Source of the DNA: Phalacrocorax aristotelis
Lineage: Eukaryota > Chordata > Aves > Suliformes > Phalacrocoracidae
Length of the DNA stretch: 64,000 bases
Reading direction: 5' to 3'
Assembly (NCBI RefSeq): GCF_949628215.1
Contig: NC_134281.1
Coordinates: 46,520,512-46,584,511, forward strand
This document shows, piece after piece, positions 23,901 to 36,736 of the stretch. Position 1 is the stretch's first letter. The number at the start of each line of letters is the position of its first letter. A program made the translations under genes and the position numbers. The notes beneath the pieces are model-generated. The model had not been told where the DNA came from, made no database searches, and worked only from the letters and a program-made list of their open reading frames with translations.

Positions 23901-26900
23901 TGAGTGCTGCAGTTCTCTCCATAGTAGATGGAAGGAAATCCAGTACTCTGTAGGTTAGAAATCAGGGTTTGGGAGAGATAGGTTTGTCTCTTCATCCCCT
24001 CATACTGAGTATGTTTTGGTAAGAGTGGACTCTGCTAACTTTCTAATAGGTGCCAAGATGCTCAGCACTGCTTCACCTGATCTTATTTGTGGATATAGGT
24101 TACTATGTCCTTAGCTAAATTTTGAAATAGTTAGCAGGGCTGTTTTTCAGTCTTCTTTTAAAAAAGAAGACCGTAGGACCTTCAATGTTGAAGTTCATAC
24201 CTAAGAGGCCCCTTATTTTACATTTGGATTAGAATTCCGTTTCATTCTTGTTGATTTTTATCACTTCTTATAATTTTGTGCATTACACCGTCAGTAACAG
24301 CATTGAAACTGTTAGTTGGACCTCTTGGCTTGCAACACAATTGGTTTTGTTTGCTGTAAATGGCCTTAGGGTCAAGAGACACGATAAAAGCATACTGCAT
24401 GCTTAATGTTTTTTATTTTGGTTATTTCCATTGTCATTTTCTGCTACCAAGACAATTGCTTATATTAATATGTTCTTTGTGTGTTTCTGAAGAATCAATA
24501 GTTTTAATTTCTTTAGATAGTTTCAGACTCAGCTGTAATCCCAAAGCTCACGTTCATCAGAATAAAGCTAGTTTGATTTACTAGTCGCCTTTCTGGCTTT
24601 TAAACTGAGGGTGAAGAAGATTCCGGAGTCACAAATAAGAAATTGGAGTAAGAGTGATGTCCATTTAGAAGCATGATGACTTGGATATTTCCACTGATAC
24701 GTATTCAAGGAAAAGCTAGCTAATTTCTCTTGCATAAGGACAGATAGTTAATTAGAAGTACTATCTGACATTTATAGAGAAGAAACAGGATATTATGGTT
24801 TGTGTGCATTACAATGTTGCTGTAAGAACCTAAATAATTTACCACTGGAGCACCGATTCATCTTCAGAAAGAGGTTTATGCTGCTCTTTTCATTCAATTA
24901 CCTTGAAAAGACTCTTTGTATCATAGTAATCATGTCGCCATTTCCATCAGTTCATTCATATAGGTATTTGGGTTAGTAGGTCACTGAAACAGATTGAGAG
25001 GTGGTAGCTGTAGGATCCTTTTTCAAATGCCATGACAACTAATACTAATTATAATATTGAAATTATTAATTATATGTAATCCCAGAGGCTAGGAATGTGC
25101 TTTCATAGAAAAGTAATATGAAAGTTATTTGGCACATTGAAAATAAAACGTGGCAATTATGTTTTGGTAAGCAAGGATCATTTACAGTAAACATATTTTT
25201 GTGTGGAAGGAGGGGTGGGAAAGGAGAGGTTGAGGATTTGAGCAAGTGGCTACATGTCTTACAGGGTCCTGAGAATCTCCCATCTTAAGAATATTGCATT
25301 GGTGCTGTGAAGTCTGAAAGGGTAGAATTTCCCCCTCTATTGGGGCACTTGTCATGATTCAGTTAACCATTGCAAGCCTAGTTTTTACATGTTTCCCTAC
25401 TAGAAACAAGGTTTAATAGCGTATTTAAGGAACTACATGGCATATCTTTGATAGGACTTCATATTTTTATAGTCGGTGGATAAGTTCGTGCATTTGTAGG
25501 GCAACCATTAGATGAGTCCTTTCTTTTAACTACTGTAAGAATTAGAATAAAAAGCCTGGGCAAGTACCTAATATTTTACTCGTCCCTCATCCTTTGGATG
25601 AAAGGAAATGACATGCTTTCTGGCTGGATTGATACCTACTAATTAAGCCCATTTTTTAGAGCTGACTAGATAATGTGCAATTGTAAAAACAAACTGTTCA
25701 AAGAGGAAACCAAAGCCCTAATGTCTGTGTTACATGTTGTTTGGTCTATCAATGCAGTCAGCTACTGGTCCTCTGTGTCTGACTGGTTGAGCAGGTCTTT
25801 GTTCTGCAGGAGTAGTTATGCTTTCAAAAGATAATTCATTAAAGCTGAAGTTCTTAAGAGATGTTTTGAAACCAGAACAGTGTATGTTAGCCCTTGAGTT
25901 ATTTTATGTAGGTTTCATATTTTACCTATTGCAGGAAGCAATTTATAAAGACAAGAACTCTGAAACTGAGTCACCTCTATTATTTTTTTTTTTTAAAGGC
26001 CAGGTTGTTTGTGTGGGCAAATATCAAAGGTGCCACATCAGCTCAGACGGAAGACCCAGCTGGCCTAATGTCTCATCTGCAGCAGTGGCTGGTCCTTAGG
26101 AAAGATTCGAAAGAAACAGGATTTGAATAGATTTGCTTCATCGTAGTTTCTGGAAGTCAGCACTTTAAGAACGTGATGATAGGGTTTGTTATAAGTCCTT
26201 GGAAATAAACTGTGGCAGCTTGAGTTAGTCTTGCGTTCTTCAGAGACATCTGAGTAATTTTGTGATATGTGTTTGCTCTGTAAAAGCTGTGTTAATTTTT
26301 CCTCAGTGTGTCTCACGTATTCATGTATATACTAATTGTGTTCTATATACTTCATTGGAATTTGTGCTATTTCTTACGGTACAGTAGTCAAATTTGTCTG
26401 AACTGTAGAAATCTTAACCCCTTCTCGTTGGCACTGCAATAAAATTCACCAAAAAGCTAATATCAGCACTGTGAGAATGTGAGGTAGATTTAACCTTTAA
26501 TTAAGGCTGATATAAAGAGCGGTCTACTATAAAAAATTAATATTTAAGTTCCTTTAAAATTTGGGGGACTACATTCTGGTCCCGGTAGTTTGTTCTATAT
26601 ACCTCTACTGACATTTAAGGATGAGAGAGTTCTCTGTAAAGAGCAGCTTTGTTATAGGATGGTCCCTAAGTTCCACTGTAGTGAATATGAGTGCACAGAA
26701 TCCATTTCACTGTTATGATATGCCCTTACCTTCCTTGACTACTCCTTTAGTATCTTCTTCCTTTGGTCCCACTGACTTGCTGGCAGGCGTCCTTGTCCTG
26801 ATGCCTTTAAAAGCTTATATAATTTTTATGTCTTTAGAGAAGTGGGGGTTTTTTGCAGTCCTTGTTGGCCTGCATTATGGTGTGACCTGTGCTTTGCTGG

Positions 26901-26960
26901 GATTTCAGTGTTCTTCTGTTTTCCTATTTTGGATACCATTTCCAGGTTTTGAAGACTATG

Positions 26961-27410
26961 TCATAGAATCATAGACAGGTTAGGGTTGCAAGAAACCTCT
27001 TAAAGGTCATCTGTCCAATACCCCCTGCAGTGAGCAGGGACATCTTCAAGTAGATCAGGTTGCTCAGGGCCCCATTGAACCTGCCCATGAATATTTCCAG
27101 GGCTGGGGCATCTACCACCGCTCTGGGCAACCTGTGCCAGTGTTTCACCACCCTCATCACAGAAAAAATCTTCTTTATGTCTAGTCTGAATTTACCCTCT
27201 TTCAGTTTAAAACCATTACCCCTTGTCCTGTTGCCACAGGCCCTACTAAAAAGTCTGTCCCCATCTTTCTTATAAGCCCCCTTTAAGTATTGAAAAGCTG
27301 CAATAAGGTCTCCCTGAAGCCTTCTCTTCTCCAGGCTGAACAACCCCAACTCTCTCATCCTGTCCTCAAAGGAGAGGTGTCTCATCCCTCTGATCATTTT
27401 TGTGGCCCAT
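26961..27410 (-). mobile_element. CR1 LINE 3' fragment
   Basis: This is a truncated CR1 retrotransposon in minus orientation, within FAF1 intron 1. On the minus strand the frame encodes the C-terminus of the CR1 ORF2 protein (phrases such as [27 protein letters not shown] and HWHRLPRAVVDAP). The 3' terminus at about 26961 carries the CR1-type octamer tail related to ATTCTATG. The element lacks everything upstream of the last part of ORF2, the usual 5' truncation. The frame is largely open, so it is fairly young, but it cannot act on its own. Confidence 0.9.
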
Positions 27411-27427
27411 TCCTTGTGGTTCCGTTC

Positions 27428-27495
27428 TTTAAACCAACCCAAACCAACCCAACCCAACCAAAAAAACCAACACCCCCCACCCCCCACCCCCCCAA
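27428..27495 (+). repeat. CA-rich low-complexity tract
   Basis: AACC, AACCC and CACCCC-type units directly next to the 5'-truncated end of the minus-strand CR1. It reads as GT/GGGGTT-rich on the minus strand. Confidence 0.8.
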
Positions 27496-29439
27496 ATGAG
27501 TGGTTATGGAATGTTGAGTAAAGTATCTTTTGTACTCTTACATTAGTACTCTTCCTGTGTGTGCTCATCTAGAAAATGCCTTTGTTCTTGAGGTTCTACT
27601 GCTTTTGAGGCAATGAGAAAGGAGATGACTGCAAACATCCAGTAAGCGAAAGTGTTTGTCTGACCCCTGCAGCTCTTTTCTGTTTTCCATTTGTTTTTCT
27701 TCTTATGTGATAATGTATAAGATGCTGTAAGAGCAAAATGACTGATTCAGGAAATCTTGGGGTTTCTACCTTCACTGAGATACTTCTATCGAAGTATTAA
27801 ACAAGCACAGAAACCTTGGGATAATCCTAACTAAAACATTTTGTCGTTGTTGGGTAAAGGCTGTCTTCAGGAAAGAAAAAATGGGTTTAGTAGTTCAGAG
27901 TACTAATTAATGGGTACTGACTTTTGTTTTGTTTTTTAAATTCAGTTTGAGCACTGCTCTTTGTATGTAGTGCATGTGGCTTGAACACTAGAGTGTTAGC
28001 ATGGGGCTTGGGAGACTAGAGTTCATGTCTTGGCTCAGCTCGTGGGCTTCCTAGGGATGTGCCTGCATGGTATTCTGGAAGCAGAATTTGCTCCAGAGTC
28101 TTCAGCGTGTTCAAAGTCTGCTGGAAACCATTTGAAAGTGGTTAGCATGGTGCCAAGTTAGCTAGTTCTGCTAAGAAGTGGTTAGAGCTTCATGCTACCA
28201 GTTTAGACTTTGTACCCTGCTTGCTTTGTTCAGAAGGCTTGCCGTCATCTTGGAGCATGGGCAAAGTTCATTCTTGTCTGCTTGGTAACTAATAGGTAGA
28301 AATGTCTTCTGTGACCTTCAGAAATACATTTTTTTTTTCTTTTCTTAAGCCCATTCCTCCTGTACAAAGGGACTAATACTTCCTCACTTTAGAGTTTTGC
28401 TTAAGCTGGTGCTCAAATAGTAGAATGATGAAGCTTGTAAATAGTATGGGGTGGGAGTTGAAATACATTGGGCAAAACTCTAGCCTGGCATATTTGCCTA
28501 AACCCTTTCTCAATTTCTGATACTGGTAACCGTATTATCTTGTTTTTGTTAAGTGAACAGCTGGTGAATCTGCTTATTTTTTACCAGATGGTCTTCTGAG
28601 TTATGTAAAAACAGAGAAGCATTCTTATCTCTTCATTTAGATGCTTGCAGTAGGTGACCTTTCAGTTTGTGTCTCAGTCGATATGCCTGGATGTTTTTTT
28701 CAAGTGTTTGTCTGAAACAGAAAGAAGTAAAAGTTAATTTAATACATGGATGACTCATAATAAGATCAGTCTCATTACATCAGTAGGGTTGTTGCAAGGT
28801 TAGAATGAGAGGGGATGCCACAGAGGGGTGTAGGTAGCTGGTGTTGCAGTCTGTGAAGGTGGTCCTGAGACAGGCGGGGACACTGGGATGAGAAGAGCTG
28901 AAGTAAGAAAAAATCTCAGTGTGAGTGTCCAAATGTGCTGAATCTCTTGATAGCCCAGAGGGGAGTTACACATGGACCCAAAATCTGATGTTATGGTGCT
29001 AAAGCCTTTATTTGCTTGGCTGAGCATAATGTTTTAACTTTACCCGTTCTTGGGTAACAACTGTTACGCTTTGTTTCAGTTGCTTCCAGGTAATTACCAT
29101 TGCAACAGTGTATGTGTGAATTTTCAAGATAATTTTCTCACATGCTAATATGTCATAGGTGAATTAGTGTCCTAAAGCTTTCTGGGTTTGAGTAGACTTC
29201 TAGCAGATACGATCTGGAGCTGCCCTTGGCTGCTCTACAGACTTAATTATTATCTTTTATTACTGAGCCATTCTCCTTATAAGGGATGGGAAAAAGAAGG
29301 AAGGTACTATGTTTTACTCTAGGAACAGGAAACTTGGGGTTGAGTTGTTTAAAAGACCTACATCCAGAAGTCTTGATTTTTATTAGGAATGCTTAGAAAG
29401 AGAATTACAGATTCTTCTAGTAGAAGTAGTAGCCACATA

Positions 29440-29990
29440 GTGTACTAGTATGCCGGGAGACTGAGGGAAGCCATTCTCCTTCTCTGCTCGGTACTGGTGA
29501 GACCACTACTACCAGGAGTACTGTGTCCAGTATCAGTCCCTCCATTGACAAGGTGAAGCAAGTCCAGTGGAGGGCTGCCTAGGTGGGGAGGAGGCTGGAG
29601 CATGTTTTGTGAAAGGTGAGGTTAAGGAAGCTGGTTTTGTGTATCCTGGAAGAGAAGGCTAAGGGGGGATCTAGTTGCTCTCTCATCTATACAGTGGGTG
29701 ATAGCAGACAATATAGAATCAGATTTCTCTTGGAGTTGCGCAGTCTGAGGATGAGAGGCACTTGATAGAGGTTACAGCAAAGGAAATTATAATTAAGTGT
29801 AAAGAAAAAAAATTTCCTAGTGAAGGTGGTGAAGCACTGGAACAAGCTGTCCAGAGAAGCTGTAGACTCTGCCTTTGGAGATATGCAAAACCTGAGGGGA
29901 AGCTGAAGTGTGTCTGTGAACTGATCTGTCTGGTTTTAATTGAAGAGGTAGAAAAATGGTAAACTAGATTTTGGTTATACTGGAGGGGAA
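29440..29990 (+). mobile_element. Old, decayed CR1 LINE fragment
   Basis: A plus-strand CR1 ORF2 C-terminal region in FAF1 intron 1. Recognisable remnants at the DNA level include a GGTACTGGTGAGACCAC-like segment, the GAGAAGAGAAGGCT-type SLEKRRL region, and the CACTGGAACAAGCTG / CCAGAGA segment (HWNRLPRE). Frame breaks and stops are frequent, so this copy is older than the other CR1 copies in the window. The ends are approximate. Confidence 0.75.
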
Positions 29991-30797
29991 GTATGCAAGG
30001 AGATTAGCAATATCCCTTGCTGTATCTCCTATGCTATTAAGGACGGCTCTGTGTGTGGTGGTGGTGTTTTAAAGCTGCTGAACTGGGGAATTCAGCCATC
30101 CTGAGCAGGTTCATGGCCTGTGCTCAAAAAGAGTTTTCCACCCTCTTAAGCTCTTATCTGTTGAAGAGTAGGTTACTGACGGGATAGTGAATTTTTTTTA
30201 CAATATTGGTTCTTTGCCAGACTTTTTGATTTCTCTTTAAAGACTCATATATCTTTATGGAATAGAGTTAGCTCACGTTGCATTGCTATATCTAGTGATA
30301 AAAATTTATTGGGTACTTTCAAAAGTAAGCATTTCCTAGGGTGCTGTCTGGGCAGTTGCAGCGGATGGAGATGTATTAATGCTGGCTTCCTGGGGTTTTG
30401 TAGGAGATCCCAAAGGGTGAAAGGTTTTCTTCCTAGATGATCTCACCTGTTGAGTCTTGTGTAGTTGTTTCTTTGGGCATTGTAGTTTTATATAAATATT
30501 AAAAAGATGGACTGAGCTGCAGTCACAACAAAATGCTGATGGCAGAAAGCTCTTTTTCCCCTTTTTCATCCAGTGCAGGAGTGTCTGTATCAGCTTTTTC
30601 AATGTCTGAGGACTAGGCATCAGATGGAATCGCAGTAGCTTAGTCTTATTCTGAGACAGATGGATGTGATATTAGCAAGAGAGGAAAATGTAGCTGACAA
30701 CTGGTGCGACTCTACCCTGGAGATCAGTTGTCTGAGTTTGTTGCTGTTCTGGGTACTTGGAGCTATGGCTCCAATTTTATCCTTTTGGTTATGTGGG

Positions 30798-31384
30798 TGT
30801 GCTGATTTTGGCTGGGGTAGCATTAATTTTCTTCATAGTGGCTAGTATGGGGCTGTGTTTTGGATTTGTGCTGGAAACAGTGGTGATAATACAGGGATGT
30901 TTCAGTTACTGCTGAGCAGGGCTTACACAGAGTCAAGGCCTTTTCTGCTTCTCACCCCCCAACCACCAGCGAGTGGGCTGGGGGTGCACAAGAAGCTGGG
31001 AGGGGACACAGCTGGGACAGATGATCCCAACTGACCCAAGGATATCCCACACCATATGACATCAAGCCCAGCATATAAAGCTGGGGGAAGAAGAAGGAAG
31101 AGGGGGATGTTCAGAGTGATGATGTTTGTCATCCCAAGTAACCGTTACACATGATGGAGCCCTGCTTTCCTGGAGACGGTTGAACACCTGCCTGCCCATG
31201 GGAGGCAGTGAATGAACTCCTTGTTTTGCTTTGTTTGTGTGTGCAGCTTTTGCTTTACCTGTTAAACTGTATGTCAACCCATGAGTTTTCCCACCTTTAC
31301 TCTTCCAATTCTCTCCCCCATCCTACTGTGGGTTGGGGGGAGTGAGTGTGGTGCTCAGTTGCCAGTTAGGATTAAACTATGACA
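30798..31384 (+). mobile_element. Solo LTR of an avian ERVL-type endogenous retrovirus
   Basis: A stand-alone LTR of about 587 bases beginning TG and ending CA. The internal body matches the common bird ERVL LTR family as I remember it. It has a TATAAAG box at 31074-31080 and an ATTAAA-type signal near its end, both in plus orientation. Flanking 5-base segments GTGGG (30793-30797) and GTGGA (31385-31389) look like a target-site duplication with one change. No gag, pol or env sequence is present, so the provirus was lost by LTR recombination. The family name should be checked against a repeat library. Confidence 0.8.
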
Positions 31385-34300
31385 GTGGACTGAGCATGGT
31401 ACCTGTATTTGCATCTGCTCTAAATTACTCTAGGAGACTGCAGCTGAGGATGTTAACTGCAGAGTGCATGTGGAGATAGTTAGGCACAAAATGAGATTTT
31501 TTTTTTCCAGCTGACTTTCACAGGAGAGAGTGGTGCACACTGTAATACACAGCCATCTGGCTGCCTGATTTTAATGGGCCTGAACCTGTTGTGCAAAATG
31601 TTCTAGGCTAAAGCCTAGTTTGGGTTAGCTTAGAGATTGTCCCTGTTTGGAGAAAATATAGCTACAGTTATTAGTCGAAGGAAATACAAAATTTTTCAAC
31701 AGAAATGTTGAGAGAAGCAGACTTCTAAGTCCTCCATATTGAACTACTAGCTGTTAGGCTGAATATGGTCTTCTGGATGCTTTTGACTGCTGTATTTTGT
31801 CTTGGCAAGAAGGGGAATGGTGCCATAGGTGAAATAAATTCTGCCTTGCTGCCAAATACCATTTGCTTCCAGCTTCTGTGCAACAACTGCCACCCACTAT
31901 CTGTCGGGGCAACAGTAGCCTGACTCTGTATTTGAGTCAGCAACAGCTGTTTGTTGCTTTCCCAGCTTTTGCAGAAGTAACAGCCCATCTCTCTGTGTTA
32001 GGAGCAGCAGTTGTCCCTTCCAGCTTTGCTGTGTAACAACTGCCTGGATGTCTGCAGCAGGTGCAGGAGGAGTGTTTTCAACAGCAGCTGCTGCCAGATG
32101 GGGAAGTCAGCTGCTTTCCTGTGATGTGGAGGTAGGCTAAAGCCTGTGTTATGGAGGTGGGGGGTCACAGAGGGTCTCAAAACCCAGATCCAGCTGTTAC
32201 GGCTGCTGGGGTCAGACCACCCTGCAAGGGATTTAGAAGAGCAAGTCTGTCATCCTGTATTATAACTTTCTGGAGGCACCTCCTAGGTTTGTCTTGAATG
32301 CCTTGAAGTCTGTCTGCCCTCTGACTTTTCTACTACTGAATTGTTTCTTCAGTGACTACTTTGCCTCTTTTATGTAACAGTGATTAAAGTTACTGTGCCG
32401 GTTAAATAGGACCCCCTAATGGTTAGCTGTGAATCTTCCCAAGGGTAGGCTCTCCATCGCTGAGGTGATGGTTAATCTGCAAAGCTACCTGAAAAAAACT
32501 TGGAGAAGCGTTCTGAAATTTCAGTTATATGCATATCTAAATCTGCCCGGTGGAAAAACTTAACCTGGCGTGGAAGAGCAGGATGCTAAGGAAGTTGTTT
32601 TAACATTCAATTACTTTATCTTCAGAATCTGATTTTATGCGTTCAGTGCAAAACAATAGTTTTCTCATCTTCACATTCATTTTCCTCTTGTGTGGTCTGA
32701 AAAAACACAGAAGAGACTGCACACTGGAGCTGCTGTGAAGGGTGAAAAGCTATCCTAGATTTAGAGGAAATGCAGAGAGGAGGAAGAGAAGGAACTTGTT
32801 CTACCTTTTCTTCCCCTTTGTCCTTCAGAAAAAAACTTTTGGTGTCTTTTTGATGTGTAAAGGTTTACAAATCAGTGAGCCTTGAAGGTTTTACCTTTAC
32901 TGTGGTGGTTTGTTTCTTTCAGTTTGATGACTTGGAGGATGTGCTGGTTGTTAATTGAATCAAGAGTTAGTAGTATTCTGGTAGGAATTTTCCTTTAAAA
33001 TATTTAATGCCTTTTATTAGGTAGGTCTCTCATGAAAATAAAGCTGAATGAAATATGTGGTTAAAAAAAAGTCTCCTGAACTAGTATTGCTTTACTTGCT
33101 TAGTAACAAAGATGTGTTTGGAGCTCATCTACTTTGCTATATTTTGAAGGGTTTTTTTCTTCTGTTTCTGCACAAATTTAGCATGATGATTTTTTTCCCA
33201 ATTCAAAATTTTTTTGTTTGCTTCTTGCTTGGGTAGAATGAAAGACAAAAATGAGCAAAAAAACCCTTTATGCAAACCCTGTGACTTTTAGTCTGCCTTC
33301 TTAAGAAAGTAAGATGTATAGGCTTATGGTGCTCAGGTGTCCCCACAAGTAACTTTTGAACTCGTGGACTCATACCAATTAAATTCTTCCAAATTTAATG
33401 AAAATACAACCAGGTAACACGGAAAGAAGTCTATCAAAAGAAGCTCATGTAAATATTACAGCCATAGGGAAAACTTAAATCAGCCCTTGCAATTAGGGAT
33501 GAGAGACAAACCCACGAGGAACCAGACTTTGTTAGTTTTGTGGCTTACAGATCCTGTCAGTTTCCTGAGCGTTTCCCTACAGAAAGCAAAGGCAGAAGCA
33601 GTCCAGGTTGTTCTGGGACTAATCAGCCACTCCAGGAGGCCTTGACATCATGTCATGCTTGCCAGTGAGGGATGATACCTCTCTTATGTGCTTACATTCT
33701 TAGTTCTTAGGGAAGATTAAAAATGCACACATCAGATGATTGTCTTGAATTCATCTTTCATGGTATGATGCAGTTAAAAGGAAACTTTTACTTTTTTACG
33801 TCTTGCTGGTGTTTAGGCCAGTGATGAGATCATGACTTGAGGCAGGGATTTGTATATGGCAGTGTGTGGTGTTTGAATCAATTATCCTCCTTCATGTTGA
33901 AATATTATTCTGGAAAACTTTAGTTTGCTGCAACTGTGACATGAACAGGGTGTTTTGTGGTGACATCGATAAGTAGCACTCATTCATTCATTGTTGTCAT
34001 TCGGGAATGTTTGTTTTCTGTTTTACTGACAACTAGCAAAAACAGTCCACCTGGAAAGTGAAATTTTAGTTTTAGAACTCCTCAAAACTAAATTTTATAA
34101 GTGACCTTAAAAATGGTCCAAGGGTTTTCAACAAAACTGCTTTTGTTGGCTATTAAGAATTCTGATGTTTTTTTAGATTTTAGTTACTGTTTATACCTGT
34201 CTGCTCCTGTTACCCCAATGACTCTGCATTGCTAAGAGGGAAAGAGCAGGGTTCTATTTTAGATTGTAAATTCCGAACAAGAGGATTTCAGAAGGATGCA

Positions 34301-36364
34301 GACATACAAGTGAATTAGTTGCTTAATTAGTCCGCTTCTGTTGTGATGAGGTAACTCCTTTCTCTGTGTGCTCTGGCAGAAGGGTAAGCTAATTTTGTTC
34401 AGTTTGTCTCAAAATAAAAGTATGCCAAAGTGAGCCGAACTGATCTGCAGTTAGTATGGGCTAAGAGTGTGCATATGGACAGGTGCAAGTCAGCTGAGCT
34501 GCAAGAGTAATATGGAAGAGGGAAGAACTAAAACTGGTATTTGAGCCTTGAATTCTAGGTACCCTCGCCTCAATTTCATCTGCACAGCCCATGGTTAAAA
34601 ACAACACATTATTGGTTGGCTTGTTACTGTAGGTTGGAACACAACTTAGTTCTTAGAAAGGTCATGCAGAGTTTGCAGGGCTGATAAATGAGAAATAGTA
34701 ACTTTATTTCTGTAATGACTAGATTTTTAAAGTGCATTTCGGTTAACTGTAAACAGAACCTCAGAATGCCACTTCTGCAAAACTTTTTCTTAAAGTAAGA
34801 CTACTTTGCAGCAGAGCTGTTGACATCAATTTCAGTGGCAGGTTTATGGTAGTATGAACCCTCCTGTGATTTCAGAAATTACCTGGTGGAAGGGTATATA
34901 ACCTTTGCATTTGCTAGGGAATGCATTAGTGTTGTCTCATTTTTAACTTCAGAAGTAACTGCAAGAAGTAATGGAAGAGAAGGCAAAATGATGCTTCTGA
35001 AGAGTAAAACTGTATTTTCTAAAATTTTTTTAGCACTCCAGGTGCAAAGTGGGTGAAATTCAGTATTAACACAACATGCTGTGAGCAATGGAAGAAATTT
35101 TGTCTTGTTCCAGAGAGAGTCAATCTGGCCATGAGAGCATTGTGGATCAATAGAAGCTGCCGCCTCCCCTCTACAGGCAAAAAAATCTCTAAAATGTCTT
35201 CTTGTGATCCTTGCAGTCCTCCAGACTGGTCCATTTTGTGTAGACATACTGCATGTAATGCTTCATATGCATGGAATTCTTCAGTGTTGAATTTGGGAGG
35301 AGAGAGTTGGCCTTGGATTTATCTGGGATTTCTTTTCTACATTATTTCTTCATTGTTGTAAATTGGGAGAAAAGTCAGAAAATGGAAAATGTATGACCTG
35401 ATGGTTTTTTTTGTCTTGGGAGAAAAGAAAGTGTCTGTTTCTGTGCCTTGCCCCCTTTTTCTTTTTATCACATAAAGGAAGGACATGACTATGGATCTTT
35501 GGAATCAGGAAAACTGATTTGTTTGCTGCTGCTATCTAACTCTGTATTATTACTGTAGAAAGATTGGGTTTTTTAATGTGGTTTCATATAAACTTTATAT
35601 AAACTTCTTATGTAACTGTGTGGTGGAGCAGAAGGAACATGATCATGTTTCAGATCTTGTAAAAGTTTGAACTCATCTTGTGTGCTTGAATACAGAGCAT
35701 AGCTTTGGTGAAAATGCAAGACAAATTCCAGAAGGAAATTTAACTGTTTCCATTTTTCCCCTCTGGTGAGATATATAATATCCTTCAATGTGAATGGTAG
35801 CAAATATACTCTGCCTGCTGAAGTTGAATAGTTGTAAAGGTCTGGGTATCAAAAAAAGAAAGCAGGATGCTGCATCAAGGTTTTTCCTGAACAGAGGTGC
35901 TCTCTTGTATTTGGAATTAAGCTTAATGTACAGTACCATTTTGTGGAATATTATCACTACTTTAAAAATGCTATTTTGTTAGATTTCTTGAACTAGGTAA
36001 AGCCAGAGTATAGGGCTAGAACAACATGCAAGTGTTTTGTTTGAAAGGAAAACATTGTAAAGGTTTCATTATATAGTCTTCATTTTAAATAGTTTCACAA
36101 GAGGTGCTCATTTCTACATGCAGTGGTAAGTTAGTCCTTTTACAATCAAAAATTCATACTTGCCACCTTCTTTTCCTCTTACACTGCACTGCACTGTGTA
36201 ACAGCCAGAGTGACTAGGGGTATAACATGATGGTGGAGACAGTAGGGTTTATATATTTGTTTCTGACTTTAGAAGAAAATATTTCAACCATCTCAAACAT
36301 CATTTTAAGTATTAAGTGTTTTTGTGCTCCCATTTAAGGTAGTATAAGTGTTTAATAATTTGGA

Positions 36365-36510
36365 ATTTAGAATTCTCAAAGCACCTTTATGGGACAGCAC
36401 TGTTGTCCTAATTTTACAAATGACTACTTTGTCTTGCTTCCCTAGGTGGCTTGCTCAAGGTCACACAAGAATCCTCTGGTGCAACAGAGAATTATATCCA
36501 AATGTTTGAT
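36365..36510 (+). mobile_element. MIR-like ancient SINE remnant
   Basis: The segment holds an ATTTTACAAATGA phrase followed 40-60 bases later by CTTGCTCAAGGTCACACAA, both characteristic of the core of MIR/CORE-SINE elements shared by amniotes. It ends about 160 bases upstream of FAF1 exon 2. The copy is diverged and its edges are approximate. Confidence 0.5.
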
Positions 36511-36667
36511 GTTTAAAACTTGAAACCTGATTTCTGGATTACCTTCTACTAACAGAAATGAAAGACCTGTATCTTTCCTGTCATTCTGCTGAAATTAATT
36601 ATAAGTATTAATACTCTGATTTTGATCAATGCTTTTAATTCTGTTTACTGCTTCTTTTTCTTTTTAG

Positions 36668-36736
36668 GCATGTACTGGTATTGAAAATATTGATGAAGCT
36701 ATAACATTGCTTGAACAAAATAACTGGGATTTAGTG
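36668..36736 (+). CDS. FAF1: FAF1 coding exon 2, residues 16-38
   Basis: 69 bases encoding 23 residues from ACTGIENIDEAITLLEQNN to WDLV, identical to human FAF1. They form the heart of the UBA domain, a three-helix fold that binds ubiquitin. The acceptor is TTTTTAG and the donor is GTAAGT. Both ends are phase 0. Its shortness kept it out of simple ORF lists; the splice signals and protein match establish it. Confidence 0.97.
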
